A stretch of DNA of 49,530 nt from an uncultured Granulosicoccaceae bacterium (GTDB lineage Bacteria > Pseudomonadota > Gammaproteobacteria > Granulosicoccales > Granulosicoccaceae): positions 1-49,530 of the forward strand of contig CALISD010000036.1 in the NCBI GenBank assembly GCA_938041955.1. The letters run 5' to 3'. Below the pieces are notes generated by a model. It was not told the origin of the DNA. It was given only the letters and a program-made list of their open reading frames with translations, and ran no database searches. A program made the translations under genes and the position numbers. Each line of letters opens with the position of its first letter. The stretch's first letter is position 1. Positions 1-8,942 of this stretch are shown piece after piece.

Positions 1-924
1 CATCAGACAAAACTATCCCAGAATGGACATGAAATAACATCTGACCCCACGCTGGATGGAGACACACTGGCTGCAGCCATTGCTGATCACGAAATACTGA
101 TCGTTCGCAGCACCAAAGTGAATACAGATGTGTTCGAGGCCGGCAAAAATCTAAAATTAGTCATCCGTGCTGGCGCTGGCACGAATACGATCGATAAACC
201 CAACGCAGCGGAAAGAGGAATTCGGGTTTGCAACGTGCCGGGGGCAAACGCGATAGCAGTTGCAGAATTGGTGATGGGGCTGATTATTTCCATAGATCGT
301 AATATCCCTGATAACGCCAATGACCTGAACAACGGCGTATGGAATAAAAAGAAATATTCAAAAGCCCGGGGTTTGTTCGGCCAGAAGATCGGCATACTCG
401 GGCTGGGCGCAATCGGTTTTGCGGTCGCAGAGCGCGCCAACGCCTTTGGCATGGAAGTTTTTGCAGTCGCAAAGCCCGGCCGCTCAGCTGATACAGAACA
501 AAGAATCAAAGATGCGAAGATCTCTCAGCTCGACTCAATGGACGATCTGCTGGCAAAGTGCGATATAGTCACACTCCATTTGCCCGCCACCGACGACACA
601 AAAGAGATGGTCAATTCATCATTTCTATCGAAAATGAAAGATGGTGCGATGCTGATCAACTCATCCCGAGGTGAATTGGTCGACGAAGCCGCTTTGCTTG
701 ACGCGATTAAAACAAAAGGCATTCGTGCCGGATTAGACGTGTACAACAACGAACCCGGCGCAGGCGACAGCAGTTTTTCCTCTAAAGTCGCTTTGAATCC
801 CAGTGTATGTGGAACTCACCACATAGGCGCGTCAACAGAGCAAGCACAGGTAGCAGTGGCAAATGGCGTACTCGACGTGATCGCCTCTTATCAAGATGGC
901 GAATTTCGCAATTGCGTTAACTAA
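1..924 (+). CDS. serA: D-3-phosphoglycerate dehydrogenase, 5' end missing
   Basis: Catalyses NAD-dependent oxidation of 3-phosphoglycerate to 3-phosphohydroxypyruvate, the first step of serine synthesis in the cytosol. The reading frame is open from base 1, so the start lies upstream; 307 residues are visible. Seen: a Rossmann motif GLGAIG in the middle of the visible part, then the D-2-hydroxyacid dehydrogenase active-site set, Arg in NSSRGELVDEAAL, Glu in DVYNNEPG and His in THHIGAST. It ends just after the catalytic domain, so it is a short form with no C-terminal ACT (serine feedback) domain. serC follows after 31 bases, which settles the identity against other hydroxyacid dehydrogenases. 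An internal GTG at 118 is not the true start, because recognisable family sequence (IVRSTKV) lies before it. Confidence 0.93.
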   Translation, partial: HQTKLSQNGHEITSDPTLDGDTLAAAIADHEILIVRSTKVNTDVFEAGKNLKLVIRAGAGTNTIDKPNAAERGIRVCNVPGANAIAVAELVMGLIISIDRNIPDNANDLNNGVWNKKKYSKARGLFGQKIGILGLGAIGFAVAERANAFGMEVFAVAKPGRSADTEQRIKDAKISQLDSMDDLLAKCDIVTLHLPATDDTKEMVNSSFLSKMKDGAMLINSSRGELVDEAALLDAIKTKGIRAGLDVYNNEPGAGDSSFSSKVALNPSVCGTHHIGASTEQAQVAVANGVLDVIASYQDGEFRNCVN

Positions 925-955
925 CTAACCACTGAAAACCTATCAGGAAAATTTA

Positions 956-2044
956 ATGAGCAATCGCCAACACAACTTCAGCGCAGGCCCCTGCACGCTT
1001 CCACTGGAAGTGCTTGAAGAAGCGCAGGCAGAATTCGTAGATTATCAGGGCGCCGGAATGTCTCTGATAGAGATGAGCCATCGCGGCAAACACTTTGACG
1101 ATGTTGCCAGTGAAGCAATGGCATTGTCGATGGAAGTATTCCAGGTGCCAGATGACTTCGCGGTACTTTTTCTACAAGGCGGCGCGATACTGCAGTTCTC
1201 TATGATCCCAATGAACCTGCTAAAGCCGGGGCTTAAGGGTGCTTACGTAAATTCAGGCACTTGGGCCAAAGGCGCAATCACTGATGCAAAAGAATATGGC
1301 GAGGTTTACACCGCATGGGATGGTGCAGACAACAACTACACCCGCATGCCATCTACCGATGAAATAAAACTACAAGACAATACCCGCTACCTGCACATCA
1401 CCACCAATGAAACTATCGGCGGTATACGCTTCCCGGAATGGCCGGAAGTAGATGTTCCAATGATTGCTGATATGTCTTCTGAGTATATGGCTCGACCATT
1501 GCCATGGGACAAGTTTGATATCGTCTATGGTGGTGCTCAGAAGAATCTTGGCCCTGCAGGCATGGCCGTCGTATTCATACGCAAGTCGATTCTTGAAACT
1601 ACCAATCAGAATATGGGGCGCTACCTCAGATACGATATCCACGAATCTAAAGGCTCTATGTTTAACACGCCACCCGTGTTCCCGATCTACATGTACGGCA
1701 AAGTACTTAAATGGATGAAAGCGCGAGGCGGCCTGGCGACAATGGAATCTGCAGCTGCAGAGAAAGCAGGCATCGTTTATGGTGCAATCGACAGCAGCGA
1801 TGGCTACTACAACTGCCCGGTTGATGTAGCGTGCCGTTCACACATGAACGCTGTATTCCGCCTGCCGACTGAAGACCTTGAACAGAAGTTCATCGCAGAA
1901 GCAACTGCCGCAGGCTTTTTGAATCTGAAAGGCCACAGAAGTGTCGGCGGTTGCCGCGCAAGTATTTATAACGCCATGCCAAAAGCAAGTGTTGTAGCGC
2001 TATCTGAATTCATGGAGGAATTCAAAGGCAACAACGCTGCATAA
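956..2044 (+). CDS. serC: Phosphoserine aminotransferase
   Basis: PLP-dependent transamination of 3-phosphohydroxypyruvate with glutamate, giving O-phosphoserine; the second step of serine synthesis, also used in pyridoxine synthesis. At 362 residues it has the normal length. The N-terminus NFSAGPCTLPLEVLEEAQ is characteristic of SerC, and the PLP lysine is K196 in YGGAQKNLGPAG. The ATG at 956 follows an AGGAAA Shine-Dalgarno site. It lies 31 bases after serA and 27 bases before a DUF1015 gene, so the three are probably one operon. No phosphoserine phosphatase gene is seen nearby. Confidence 0.97.
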   Translation: MSNRQHNFSAGPCTLPLEVLEEAQAEFVDYQGAGMSLIEMSHRGKHFDDVASEAMALSMEVFQVPDDFAVLFLQGGAILQFSMIPMNLLKPGLKGAYVNSGTWAKGAITDAKEYGEVYTAWDGADNNYTRMPSTDEIKLQDNTRYLHITTNETIGGIRFPEWPEVDVPMIADMSSEYMARPLPWDKFDIVYGGAQKNLGPAGMAVVFIRKSILETTNQNMGRYLRYDIHESKGSMFNTPPVFPIYMYGKVLKWMKARGGLATMESAAAEKAGIVYGAIDSSDGYYNCPVDVACRSHMNAVFRLPTEDLEQKFIAEATAAGFLNLKGHRSVGGCRASIYNAMPKASVVALSEFMEEFKGNNAA

Positions 2045-2071
2045 CAGTGCACTAGCCCTAGTAGTTTTAAT

Positions 2072-3313
2072 ATGCCAAAAATAAAGCCGTTTGATGGTTA
2101 TCTTGTAAAAGCTGAGAGAGCAACGTCGGTTGTCTCTCCTGCTTACGATTCTGTTTCTCCAGAGGAACGGCGTAAGTTTGCCGACAGCAACCCTGAGAAC
2201 TTCATTAATACCATGCGTCTGCAGGAAGACTTTCCTGCAGACGCACAACCGACTCAGGAACAATTGCTCGCAGGCAACCGGAAAAACCTCGAAGGATTGC
2301 TCAACACAGCGGCATTTGAAGAACTACAGCAGGCCTGCATGTTTTTGTACCAACTCGGCACTGGTGATCATATTCAAACGGGCCTGGTCTGCGAAGTCTC
2401 GGTTCAGGAGTATGAGGAAGGACACCTGCGAAAACACGAAAACACGCGCAGTTCAAAAGAAGATTTGCTCGCTCGGTATCAGGAGGTCGTTGGGGCATCG
2501 TCAAGTCCCATCTGCCTTACTTATTCACAGAATAATGACATCGACAGCTTAATCAACACGTTAATAAAAAACACCCCGGATCTCAACTTTCTAACGGACG
2601 ATGGTGAGACTCAAAAGATTTGGGCTATCTCAAACACTGAACATCAACAGCAGTTGCAAAAGCACTTTAATAGTATTGATGTCACCTACCTTACTGACGG
2701 CCATCATCGAGCTGCCTCAGGGCTTCGATACGCAGAACTAATGCGCGCCAAAACCGGCGGCAACACGGGCGACGAGCCATACAACCAACTACTTGTTGCG
2801 TTGTTTCCCGACAACCAACTCAACCTGCTGCCATTTCATCGCTGCGTAAAAGACTTAAACGGCTTAAGCGTAGAACAACTTACCACCGCACTAGAGAAGA
2901 CATTCACGGTTGAAAAACAATCCAATTGTAAAAGTTTCGACTGCGACTGCCACGGGCAATTCGGCATGTTAGTTGATGGCACCTGGTACAAACTCACCGT
3001 TAAGCCTGAGCACGTAGACACTTCCAACCCGGTTGGATCACTAGATGTCTCTATCCTTCAGGATCTCATCCTCGACCCTATTCTCGGCATCAAAGACAGT
3101 CGAGATGATCCTCGCCTCGGTTACATTGCAGGTGTCAGTGGTGCCGATGGAATCACTCAAACGGTAAGTGAAGGATGGGATGTTGTGTTTGCCTGCTACG
3201 CCACTTCCATTCAACAATTAATGGATGTTGCAGATGCAGATGGACTCATGCCTCCCAAGTCGACCTATTTTGACCCCAAGCCACGTTCAGGTATTTTTAT
3301 TCGATTGAAGTAA
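2072..3313 (+). CDS. DUF1015 family protein in serine operon
   Basis: A 413-residue soluble protein of the DUF1015 family, recognised from its N-terminus (IKPFDGYLVK, then SPAYDSVSPEERR) and the hallmark TDGHHRAASGLRYAE around residues 212-226. No signal peptide or membrane segment is seen. Function is not established. The DGHHR motif resembles the GHRR-type box of ParB/Srx-fold proteins, a fold that includes serine kinases in archaea and staphylococci. Together with its place third in a serA-serC operon, this makes a role in phosphoserine/serine conversion plausible; that is inference. The start ATG has only a weak ribosome site and follows serC by 27 bases, as expected for an operon member. 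Confidence 0.88.
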   Translation: MPKIKPFDGYLVKAERATSVVSPAYDSVSPEERRKFADSNPENFINTMRLQEDFPADAQPTQEQLLAGNRKNLEGLLNTAAFEELQQACMFLYQLGTGDHIQTGLVCEVSVQEYEEGHLRKHENTRSSKEDLLARYQEVVGASSSPICLTYSQNNDIDSLINTLIKNTPDLNFLTDDGETQKIWAISNTEHQQQLQKHFNSIDVTYLTDGHHRAASGLRYAELMRAKTGGNTGDEPYNQLLVALFPDNQLNLLPFHRCVKDLNGLSVEQLTTALEKTFTVEKQSNCKSFDCDCHGQFGMLVDGTWYKLTVKPEHVDTSNPVGSLDVSILQDLILDPILGIKDSRDDPRLGYIAGVSGADGITQTVSEGWDVVFACYATSIQQLMDVADADGLMPPKSTYFDPKPRSGIFIRLK

Positions 3314-3391
3314 GCCATAGCGAAGCTATCCTGTCGTCAATCTGTGGGATGGTCAACCTACCTCGCGTACTGAGATGTACGACGTGGACTT

Positions 3392-3486
3392 GATCCACTC
3401 GCGACACACGTCAGGTTTCCGTTGACGGGCTAAACTAGATCCAAAAGCAACTAGAGACTCCGGTAACCCGACGCGTGGGCGAGTGG
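3392..3486. repeat. Facing pair of REP-like palindromic repeats
   Basis: Within the 539-base gene-free stretch 3314-3852, an inverted copy (3392-3420) and a direct copy (3462-3486) of the same approximately 25-base sequence face each other. The core of the direct copy is CCCGACGCGTGGGCGAGTGG. The pair could fold into a long imperfect hairpin. Related copies lie at 3723, 20875 and 41285 and in the array at 38349-39180. Nothing else in 3314-3852 looks coding. Confidence 0.7.
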
Positions 3487-3722
3487 CAGGCATATAGTTT
3501 CTTGCCCAGCCACTAAGTGCATCCACATTAAGTGCATCCACAGAAGGTATTTTGCAGCGAGTCTGGTATGTCTCCCTATGCGCTGGCCACGCGCTTAAGT
3601 GTCCGGCTGCCAGTCATTCCAATGCTACGTATGCAGAGCACGTGCTGTAATTACTCGACTACTACGGCATACAATTGCTTTGTGGTTTAGTAAAGCCCGA
3701 GCCTGATCGCACGCCCCTCGAG

Positions 3723-3747
3723 GGTAACCCGACGCGTGAGCGAGTGG
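3723..3747 (+). repeat. REP-like repeat, single copy
   Basis: Another copy of the dispersed repeat with core CCCGACGCGTGAGCGAGTGG, in the same orientation as the copy at 3462. It lies between DUF1015 and the convergent hydroxylase gene. Like all other copies seen it is outside coding sequence. Confidence 0.7.
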
Positions 3748-3852
3748 ATCAAATCCGGCACGTCCTGCAATAAGCCCTTCGTAGGTATTACTCAACTCCG
3801 CTGAAACACACCGATCATAGCAATCTAACAATTGGCTTTCCCAACCAGCGCC

Positions 3853-4590
3853 TCACAAAGACGTGGAGTTCATCTTAAGCGTCCTAAATACCGTATCCCA
3901 CCATTTATTCACAAAGCCGAAGTTCACATTGCCATTGATATGATGCGTCGAGTGGTAACAAGGGTAGGCAAACACAAATCTCATCAACATGCTGCGCCCG
4001 GTATATTTAAAATTTGAATGAAGCAGGATGGTGAACATCATGCCAGATATATGCAGCACCAGAGCCATGCCGAGACTTAACGAAAAAAGCATCATATAAA
4101 GGGGGGCGCTCAAACCTATAAACAGCGCTTCAAGCGGATGAACACTATACGCAGACCAGGGTGTTACCCGTACTGACTTGTGATGTACTCCGTGCATCCG
4201 AGCAAATCTTTTGGTATGCAATAAGCGGTGAACAAAGTATGAATAGGTTTCATAAAATACGGTAAAGCACAGCACCTGCAATACAAAATCTACAACAGAC
4301 AGGGGCCACAGGGTTAAAAATAACTCGCGACTGGCGAGACTGCAAACGGCAAAAATGAAAGATGCGATAATTCCATTTTTCGCTTCCAACTTAATCTGGC
4401 CCTTTTTTATTGGCCGATTGTCAATCAACTCCCCGGCGGCGTTGTTGTGGTTAACAATGAACATAATCAGACGCGAAAGCAGCCATGCCGTGCACACATA
4501 CACGGCAATATTTACCGCTGCGGCCATCGCTAGAGCCAGGAGCCAGTGACTCTCTATCCAGAACAGTAGGAGAGCGTCTAAATATTCCAT
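3853..4590 (-). CDS. Sterol desaturase / fatty acid hydroxylase family membrane protein
   Basis: Integral membrane di-iron oxygenase of the fatty acid hydroxylase superfamily, 245 residues. Seen: several hydrophobic segments and the three histidine clusters of the family, H121/H125 (HRLLH), H133-H136-H137 (HGVHH) and H213-H216-H217 (HSTHH). The substrate (sterol, carotenoid, fatty acid or sphingoid base) cannot be told. The start chosen is the ATG at 4590, preceded by AAAAGGA at good spacing, instead of a TTG 36 bases upstream with no ribosome site. It is convergent with DUF1015 across the REP-bearing gap and divergent from the copper cluster. Confidence 0.85.
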   Translation of the reverse strand: MEYLDALLLFWIESHWLLALAMAAAVNIAVYVCTAWLLSRLIMFIVNHNNAAGELIDNRPIKKGQIKLEAKNGIIASFIFAVCSLASRELFLTLWPLSVVDFVLQVLCFTVFYETYSYFVHRLLHTKRFARMHGVHHKSVRVTPWSAYSVHPLEALFIGLSAPLYMMLFSLSLGMALVLHISGMMFTILLHSNFKYTGRSMLMRFVFAYPCYHSTHHINGNVNFGFVNKWWDTVFRTLKMNSTSL

Positions 4591-4778
4591 CAAAATTAGT
4601 CCTTTTGGGATCTTGGTTACCACCAATGCTTTACTATTTTACCCTCAAGACTGATGTGTTTCGGTAAAACTGACAATAAACATTTAACACTTAGCTTCGC
4701 GGTTCAAATTTCCAGACTTTGAACTATTACCAGATCTGGTGTGTCAGACTGTTAATGCGGAATTTACTGCCCATGCTA

Positions 4779-4806
4779 TTGATATCACCCCGTGACAACC
4801 TATAAT
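4779..4806 (+). promoter_or_regulatory. Sigma-70-type promoter for copper cluster
   Basis: TTGATA (4779-4784), a 16-base spacer and a perfect TATAAT (4801-4806). Transcription would begin around 4812-4814, which places the ATG at 4805 outside the message and supports translation from the ATG at 4850. The spacer is not the 19-20 bases typical of MerR/CueR-controlled promoters, so CueR-type control is not evident here. Confidence 0.5.
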
Positions 4807-4849
4807 GCCTTCAAAGGAAGCGGAAACAGAGCCTGAAACCCGAAGTACC

Positions 4850-5257
4850 ATGAAAACACTCATTCGCCACATTAAGGCATTTGCCTACTTACTCAGCTTC
4901 GCGATTTTTTTCGTGAACTCAGTCGGGGCTATGAGCATGGTTTCAGGGCATCACAATTCTGACATGACACACAGTTCGCATCATGCTGAGCCGTCCGATG
5001 AGCTGGCAGCTTCACATTCAGCTCACGGCAATATGTCATCCGCAACGCTATCGCATGCAAACCATGAATGTTGCAACACTGCAGACGACTCTACCTGTGA
5101 AGCCGACTGTGCCGCACATTGCACAACCTCTGGCATCACTGGATGTCATCTGCCGGTTGCCAACGCGCTTGTGCAGATACAGGCCCCTCCCCTCGTCACA
5201 AGCCCGAAATCAGCCATGATATCGGGACTCTACAAACCACCACGTACTCTCCACTAA
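4850..5257 (+). CDS. CopL-like exported His/Cys-rich protein
   Basis: A 135-residue protein with an N-terminal hydrophobic signal segment (residues about 9-27). The mature part is rich in His, Met and Cys: HH pairs, a CC, and several single Cys and His towards the C-terminus. It ends with a short KPP-containing tail. This layout matches CopL-type proteins found at the head of copper-resistance operons in Xanthomonas and relatives, which are needed for copper-responsive expression. The likely role is periplasmic copper binding or sensing. It is the first gene of the cluster behind the promoter at 4779. The start was chosen from promoter position; a longer form from 4805 would add a charged, signal-blocking extension. 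The family assignment rests on composition and context. Confidence 0.6.
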   Translation: MKTLIRHIKAFAYLLSFAIFFVNSVGAMSMVSGHHNSDMTHSSHHAEPSDELAASHSAHGNMSSATLSHANHECCNTADDSTCEADCAAHCTTSGITGCHLPVANALVQIQAPPLVTSPKSAMISGLYKPPRTLH

Positions 5258-5379
5258 GTCGCTTTCCGTGATCGTTTGGGCTTAGCTTTGTCCTGAGACT
5301 GTCACCGGTTCCAAACCTGAATAATCAAACGTCACACGACGAGGCGTTTCTATTACTTCGGTTAATTAAAAAAACAGTG

Positions 5380-5395
5380 GTCGAGTTCGCTCGAC
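5380..5395 (+). promoter_or_regulatory. UUCG-tetraloop hairpin before Shine-Dalgarno
   Basis: GTCGAG-TTCG-CTCGAC forms a 6-bp stem with a UUCG tetraloop, ending three bases before the GGAG ribosome site of the gene at 5410. It has no T-tract, so it is more likely an mRNA stability or translation element than a terminator. Confidence 0.4.
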
Positions 5396-5409
5396 GTGGA
5401 GAATAGTCA

Positions 5410-5811
5410 ATGAGTTATGCACTCTCATTAAAACGCGCTGGTTGGTGTGTGTTTGTCGTCATGATCGGCGTACCTGCATTACAAGCACAATCCCCACCCG
5501 CCTACACTTTTAGCGATCAGCGGCTACGAGAGGCCGGATGGACCACAACACAGATAGCAGAACTTCGAGCGACAGCCCCTAAGCTGGCTGCGAAGCCCAA
5601 AGCCGAATCTAAGGAACCCACTGAACTCGGTTATTCATCGGTATTTGACAACTACCAACCTTACGAATACCTACCCGACATTGGGTGGCGGGAAGCTAAC
5701 GATGAAGTCGGTAAAATTGGCGGTTGGCGCAGCTACGCAAAACTGGTCCAGCAGGCTCAGAAAGAAGAACTGGAAAAAGAACAGCAAGAAAGCGAAGGAG
5801 GCCAACAATGA
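5410..5811 (+). CDS. Small secreted protein of unknown function in copper cluster
   Basis: 133 residues. An N-terminal signal peptide (hydrophobic residues about 13-25, cleavage plausible after LQA) is followed by a short polar domain. I do not recognise the family. Visible features are an N-terminal mature segment with an aromatic/Leu pattern (TFSDQRLREAGWTTTQIAEL), a Lys/Pro/Glu linker, a Tyr-rich block (YSSVFDNYQPYEYLP) and a highly charged Glu/Gln/Lys C-terminal helix that may be coiled-coil. It lacks Cys, His and Met clusters, so it is not an obvious metal binder. A GGAG site precedes the start. Its stop overlaps the start of the TolC-like gene (ATGA), implying translational coupling and a shared role, perhaps with the outer-membrane factor. 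Confidence 0.75.
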   Translation: MSYALSLKRAGWCVFVVMIGVPALQAQSPPAYTFSDQRLREAGWTTTQIAELRATAPKLAAKPKAESKEPTELGYSSVFDNYQPYEYLPDIGWREANDEVGKIGGWRSYAKLVQQAQKEELEKEQQESEGGQQ

Positions 5812-7229
5812 AGATAGCCCCTACCACTTTTGTATTCGGCATGCTATCGCTGTCATTAATCACGTTGTCAGGCTGTGTACGATTCGATTTTGAGGAATCA
5901 CTGTCGCAAGCCAACAAGGACTCGGCTGCGTTTACCCGGGGCAGACTGCAGCTATACCAAACTGAAGAGCAAATAGAAACATCAAAAACTCGTTCGCAAG
6001 AACTCCTTGGCGAGACATTAGATCAGACTAATTCAATCCAACTCGCATTAATAAATAGCCCTGCGGTCCAGCAGTTACTCGCGACCCATTGGGCAAACGC
6101 CTCATCAATAGCCATTTCAGGTGGTATTCCCAACCCGGTGTTTGATTTTGGTCGGGTCACATCAGACACCGAGCTTGAAATCGAACGTTTACTGGGTATC
6201 GGTCTACTAGACTTAATTCGCTACCCGATGATGCGTAAACGCGCGCAACACAGCCTTAAACTCAACCAGGTTCAACTGACTTCAGATGTTGCGGATCTAG
6301 TTACCCGGGTACGAAGTGCATGGGTCGATGCTGTGGTCGCACAGCAGCAGGTGCTTTATGCGGAACAGGTTTTCTCTAGCGCCGAGGCAAGCGCCAAACT
6401 CGCTGCAGAAATGCAGGCGATTGGAAACTTCAACGCAATTAGCCGCGCAAGGCAGCAATCATTTTATGCCGAGGCTGCCACCGGTCTGACAGTCGCGCGT
6501 CACAACGCATTAGCAAAGCGTGAATCATTAGTGCGATTGCTCGGGCTCAACAGACAACAAGCGGTAACACTTAAACTACCAGAGCGACTACCCGAACTAC
6601 CTGACGCTCCTCTCTCGGAAACTGATGTGTCCAGTGTTGCGAACAATAACCGGCTTGATGTTGCCATGGCGATAGCTGCACTTAAAGCAGCGACTTCACA
6701 GCAAGGTATTGAGTTACTTGCCAGTGTGACAGATATCGAATTAACCGGCATCCGCAATACCGTATGGACTGACGGTGAACGCGAAACGATCAAAGGTTAT
6801 GAAATAGGCCTTGAAATACCGCTATTCAGAAACATTGCTCAGGTGCGTAACAAACTAAACGCGACGTCATTGGCAGCAAGCAATGCACTGGAGCAAGTCG
6901 TTCGATCAGCCAACTCACACTTGCGAGAATCTTACTCTGCCTACCGAAGCAGCTACGATATCGCCAAACACTATCGCGACGAAGTGATACCACTACAACA
7001 GCTGGTTTCAGAAGAAAACCTACTGAACTACAACGGCATGATCATTGGTGTTTTTGAACTGCTGGCAGATTCACGCAAGCAAATTCAAACCGTGCAATCG
7101 TCAATTGATGCAGCAGGCCAGTTCTGGATGGCAGATGCATCACTGCGCGCCTCCATGATAGGGCAGCCAACCTCCACACAACTTGCCATGTCAAAATCCG
7201 GTGGCGGCGATGCTGGAGAAGGTCATTGA
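5808..7229 (+). CDS. TolC-family outer membrane lipoprotein
   Basis: Outer membrane efflux protein of 473 residues, CusC/OprM-like. The N-terminal signal ends in a lipobox LSGC, giving a lipid-anchored Cys. The rest shows the long helical OEP repeats (SIQLALINSPAVQQLLATHW in the first half, LNATSLAASNALEQVVRSAN in the second). The start at 5808 was chosen because it gives the lipoprotein signal, has GAAGGAGG just upstream and overlaps the previous stop by four bases; an in-frame start at 5724 lies inside the upstream gene. Copper context suggests metal efflux, but no CusA/CusB pump genes are in the window, so its inner-membrane partner is elsewhere or it acts differently. Confidence 0.88.
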   Translation: MKIAPTTFVFGMLSLSLITLSGCVRFDFEESLSQANKDSAAFTRGRLQLYQTEEQIETSKTRSQELLGETLDQTNSIQLALINSPAVQQLLATHWANASSIAISGGIPNPVFDFGRVTSDTELEIERLLGIGLLDLIRYPMMRKRAQHSLKLNQVQLTSDVADLVTRVRSAWVDAVVAQQQVLYAEQVFSSAEASAKLAAEMQAIGNFNAISRARQQSFYAEAATGLTVARHNALAKRESLVRLLGLNRQQAVTLKLPERLPELPDAPLSETDVSSVANNNRLDVAMAIAALKAATSQQGIELLASVTDIELTGIRNTVWTDGERETIKGYEIGLEIPLFRNIAQVRNKLNATSLAASNALEQVVRSANSHLRESYSAYRSSYDIAKHYRDEVIPLQQLVSEENLLNYNGMIIGVFELLADSRKQIQTVQSSIDAAGQFWMADASLRASMIGQPTSTQLAMSKSGGGDAGEGH

Positions 7230-7281
7230 ACAATAGTTTAACCATTGCGTGTTCAATTGAACTACATCACAGGACAAGAGC

Positions 7282-8883
7282 ATGAATTCTCGAAGACAAT
7301 TTATGGCCCGCGCCGGGCTTGCCGCTGCAGCAGCCACCACCGTCAATAGGAGTGCACTCGCAGGCTTACCAGAGATCGTCAGTCAGGATTCGTTCGAAAC
7401 CATGCCGCCGCTGGTGCCGCCAAATGGCCGCCCCTATCAGCCAGTCGCGACGCTTAACGGCTGGACATTGCCGTGGCGAATGAACAACGGTGTTAAAGAA
7501 TTTCACTTAGTCGCAGAGCCTGTGGTTCGTGAAATGGCTGAGGACTTTAGCGCCAATCTGTGGGGCTACAACGGTCAATCACCAGGACCTACCATTGAAG
7601 TAGTTGAAGGCGACAAGGTACGTATTTTCGTGACTAACCGTCTGCCTGAACATACCAGTGTTCACTGGCATGGCCAGCGCTTGCCGAATGGCATGGATGG
7701 CGTTACCGGATTAAACCAGCCGGGTATTCCATCAGGTAAAACGTTTGTCTATGAATTTACGGCCCGACGTCACGGTACGTTTATGTATCACCCCCACGGC
7801 GATGAAATGACTCAAATGGCCATGGGCATGATGGGCTCCTGGGTAACACATCCGCGTAACTATGTAGAAAGCGAAGCACCCGACAGGGATTTTTGCTTTC
7901 TGCTCGCAGGCTACGACATTGACCCCGGTAGTGCGACTCCGAAGGTCATGACGATGATCGACTTCAATCTCTGGGCATGGAACAGCCGAATATTTCCCGG
8001 TATTGATTCACTGAACGTACGTAAGAATGATCGGGTGCGGGTACGCATAGGCAACTTAACCATGACCAACCACCCTATACATTTGCATGGTCATGAATTT
8101 GAAGTGACAGGCACCGACGGAGGGCCGACAACACCCGGCTCCCGCTGGCCTGAAGTGACTACCGATATCGCAGTCGGGCAGATGAGACAGATCGACTTTC
8201 TTGCAGATGAAGAGGGAGACTGGGCGTTTCACTGCCACAAAAGCCACCACACCATGAATGCGATGGGCCACAACGTCCCTACCCTGATCGGTGTTGATCA
8301 CACAGATGTCGCCAAGCAAATCACCGATCTTATCCCGGACTATATGGTGATGAGTGAGCGAGGTATGGCAGATATGGCAGAGATGGAAATGCCCTTGCCG
8401 GATAACACCGTACCTATGATGACCGGCGAAGGTCCGTTTGGCTCAGTCGAGATGGGTGGTATGTTTTCAATGGTGAAGGTACGCAAAGATCAACCACACG
8501 ACGACTACTCTGACCCCGGCTGGTTTGAACACCCCGAAGGTACAGTAGCATTTGAGTACATAGGTGATGACTTACCCGACCCTAGCCGGCAGGAAACGGT
8601 ATCAGGACAGTCTATGCCACGCGCTAACAAACCTGATAAATCGATGGAAGTCAGCATTGTAGGTATAGAGCCACTGGAAACCACGCAAGCGTTTACCGGC
8701 AGCATGCGAGTGAATCAGCAATGGAGCAATGTACGCTCGGCGCCGGGAGCCGACGCTACTATCGTGGACTCACTTCCACTAGGTGAAACCGTCACTGTGC
8801 TAGAGCGTACCGGCGCATGGATACGGATTAAATCGGAAAATGGCATCGGGTTCATTAGCAGCTCGCTTCTCGATTCGTTATAG
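7282..8883 (+). CDS. Tat-exported multicopper oxidase with C-terminal SH3b domain
   Basis: Periplasmic multicopper oxidase, probably a CopA/CueO-like cuprous oxidase, 533 residues. The Tat signal is SRRQFMA at residues 3-9. Copper ligands are seen in order: H128/H130 (HWH), H170/H172 (HPH), H264/H267/H269 (HPIHLH) and H317-C318-H319 with H323 and M328 (HCHxxxHxxxxM). Met-rich stretches (residues about 176-184 and 358-397) fit cuprous ion binding. Residues about 472-533 form a bacterial SH3-like module (NVRSAPGADATIVDSLPLGE, then GAWIRI and IGFISSSLL), unusual for this family. The start has an AGGACA site. It sits in a row with TolC-like, CusF-like and cupredoxin genes. Confidence 0.93.
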   Translation: MNSRRQFMARAGLAAAAATTVNRSALAGLPEIVSQDSFETMPPLVPPNGRPYQPVATLNGWTLPWRMNNGVKEFHLVAEPVVREMAEDFSANLWGYNGQSPGPTIEVVEGDKVRIFVTNRLPEHTSVHWHGQRLPNGMDGVTGLNQPGIPSGKTFVYEFTARRHGTFMYHPHGDEMTQMAMGMMGSWVTHPRNYVESEAPDRDFCFLLAGYDIDPGSATPKVMTMIDFNLWAWNSRIFPGIDSLNVRKNDRVRVRIGNLTMTNHPIHLHGHEFEVTGTDGGPTTPGSRWPEVTTDIAVGQMRQIDFLADEEGDWAFHCHKSHHTMNAMGHNVPTLIGVDHTDVAKQITDLIPDYMVMSERGMADMAEMEMPLPDNTVPMMTGEGPFGSVEMGGMFSMVKVRKDQPHDDYSDPGWFEHPEGTVAFEYIGDDLPDPSRQETVSGQSMPRANKPDKSMEVSIVGIEPLETTQAFTGSMRVNQQWSNVRSAPGADATIVDSLPLGETVTVLERTGAWIRIKSENGIGFISSSLLDSL

Positions 8884-8942
8884 ACAACCAACACATGACT
8901 AATTTACAAACACCCGCAAAACGGGATACAGGAACACAGACC

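Noticed and set aside
87..509. 140-codon frame opposite serA
   Set aside because: The plus-strand frame carries the full set of dehydrogenase motifs; the antisense frame has none.
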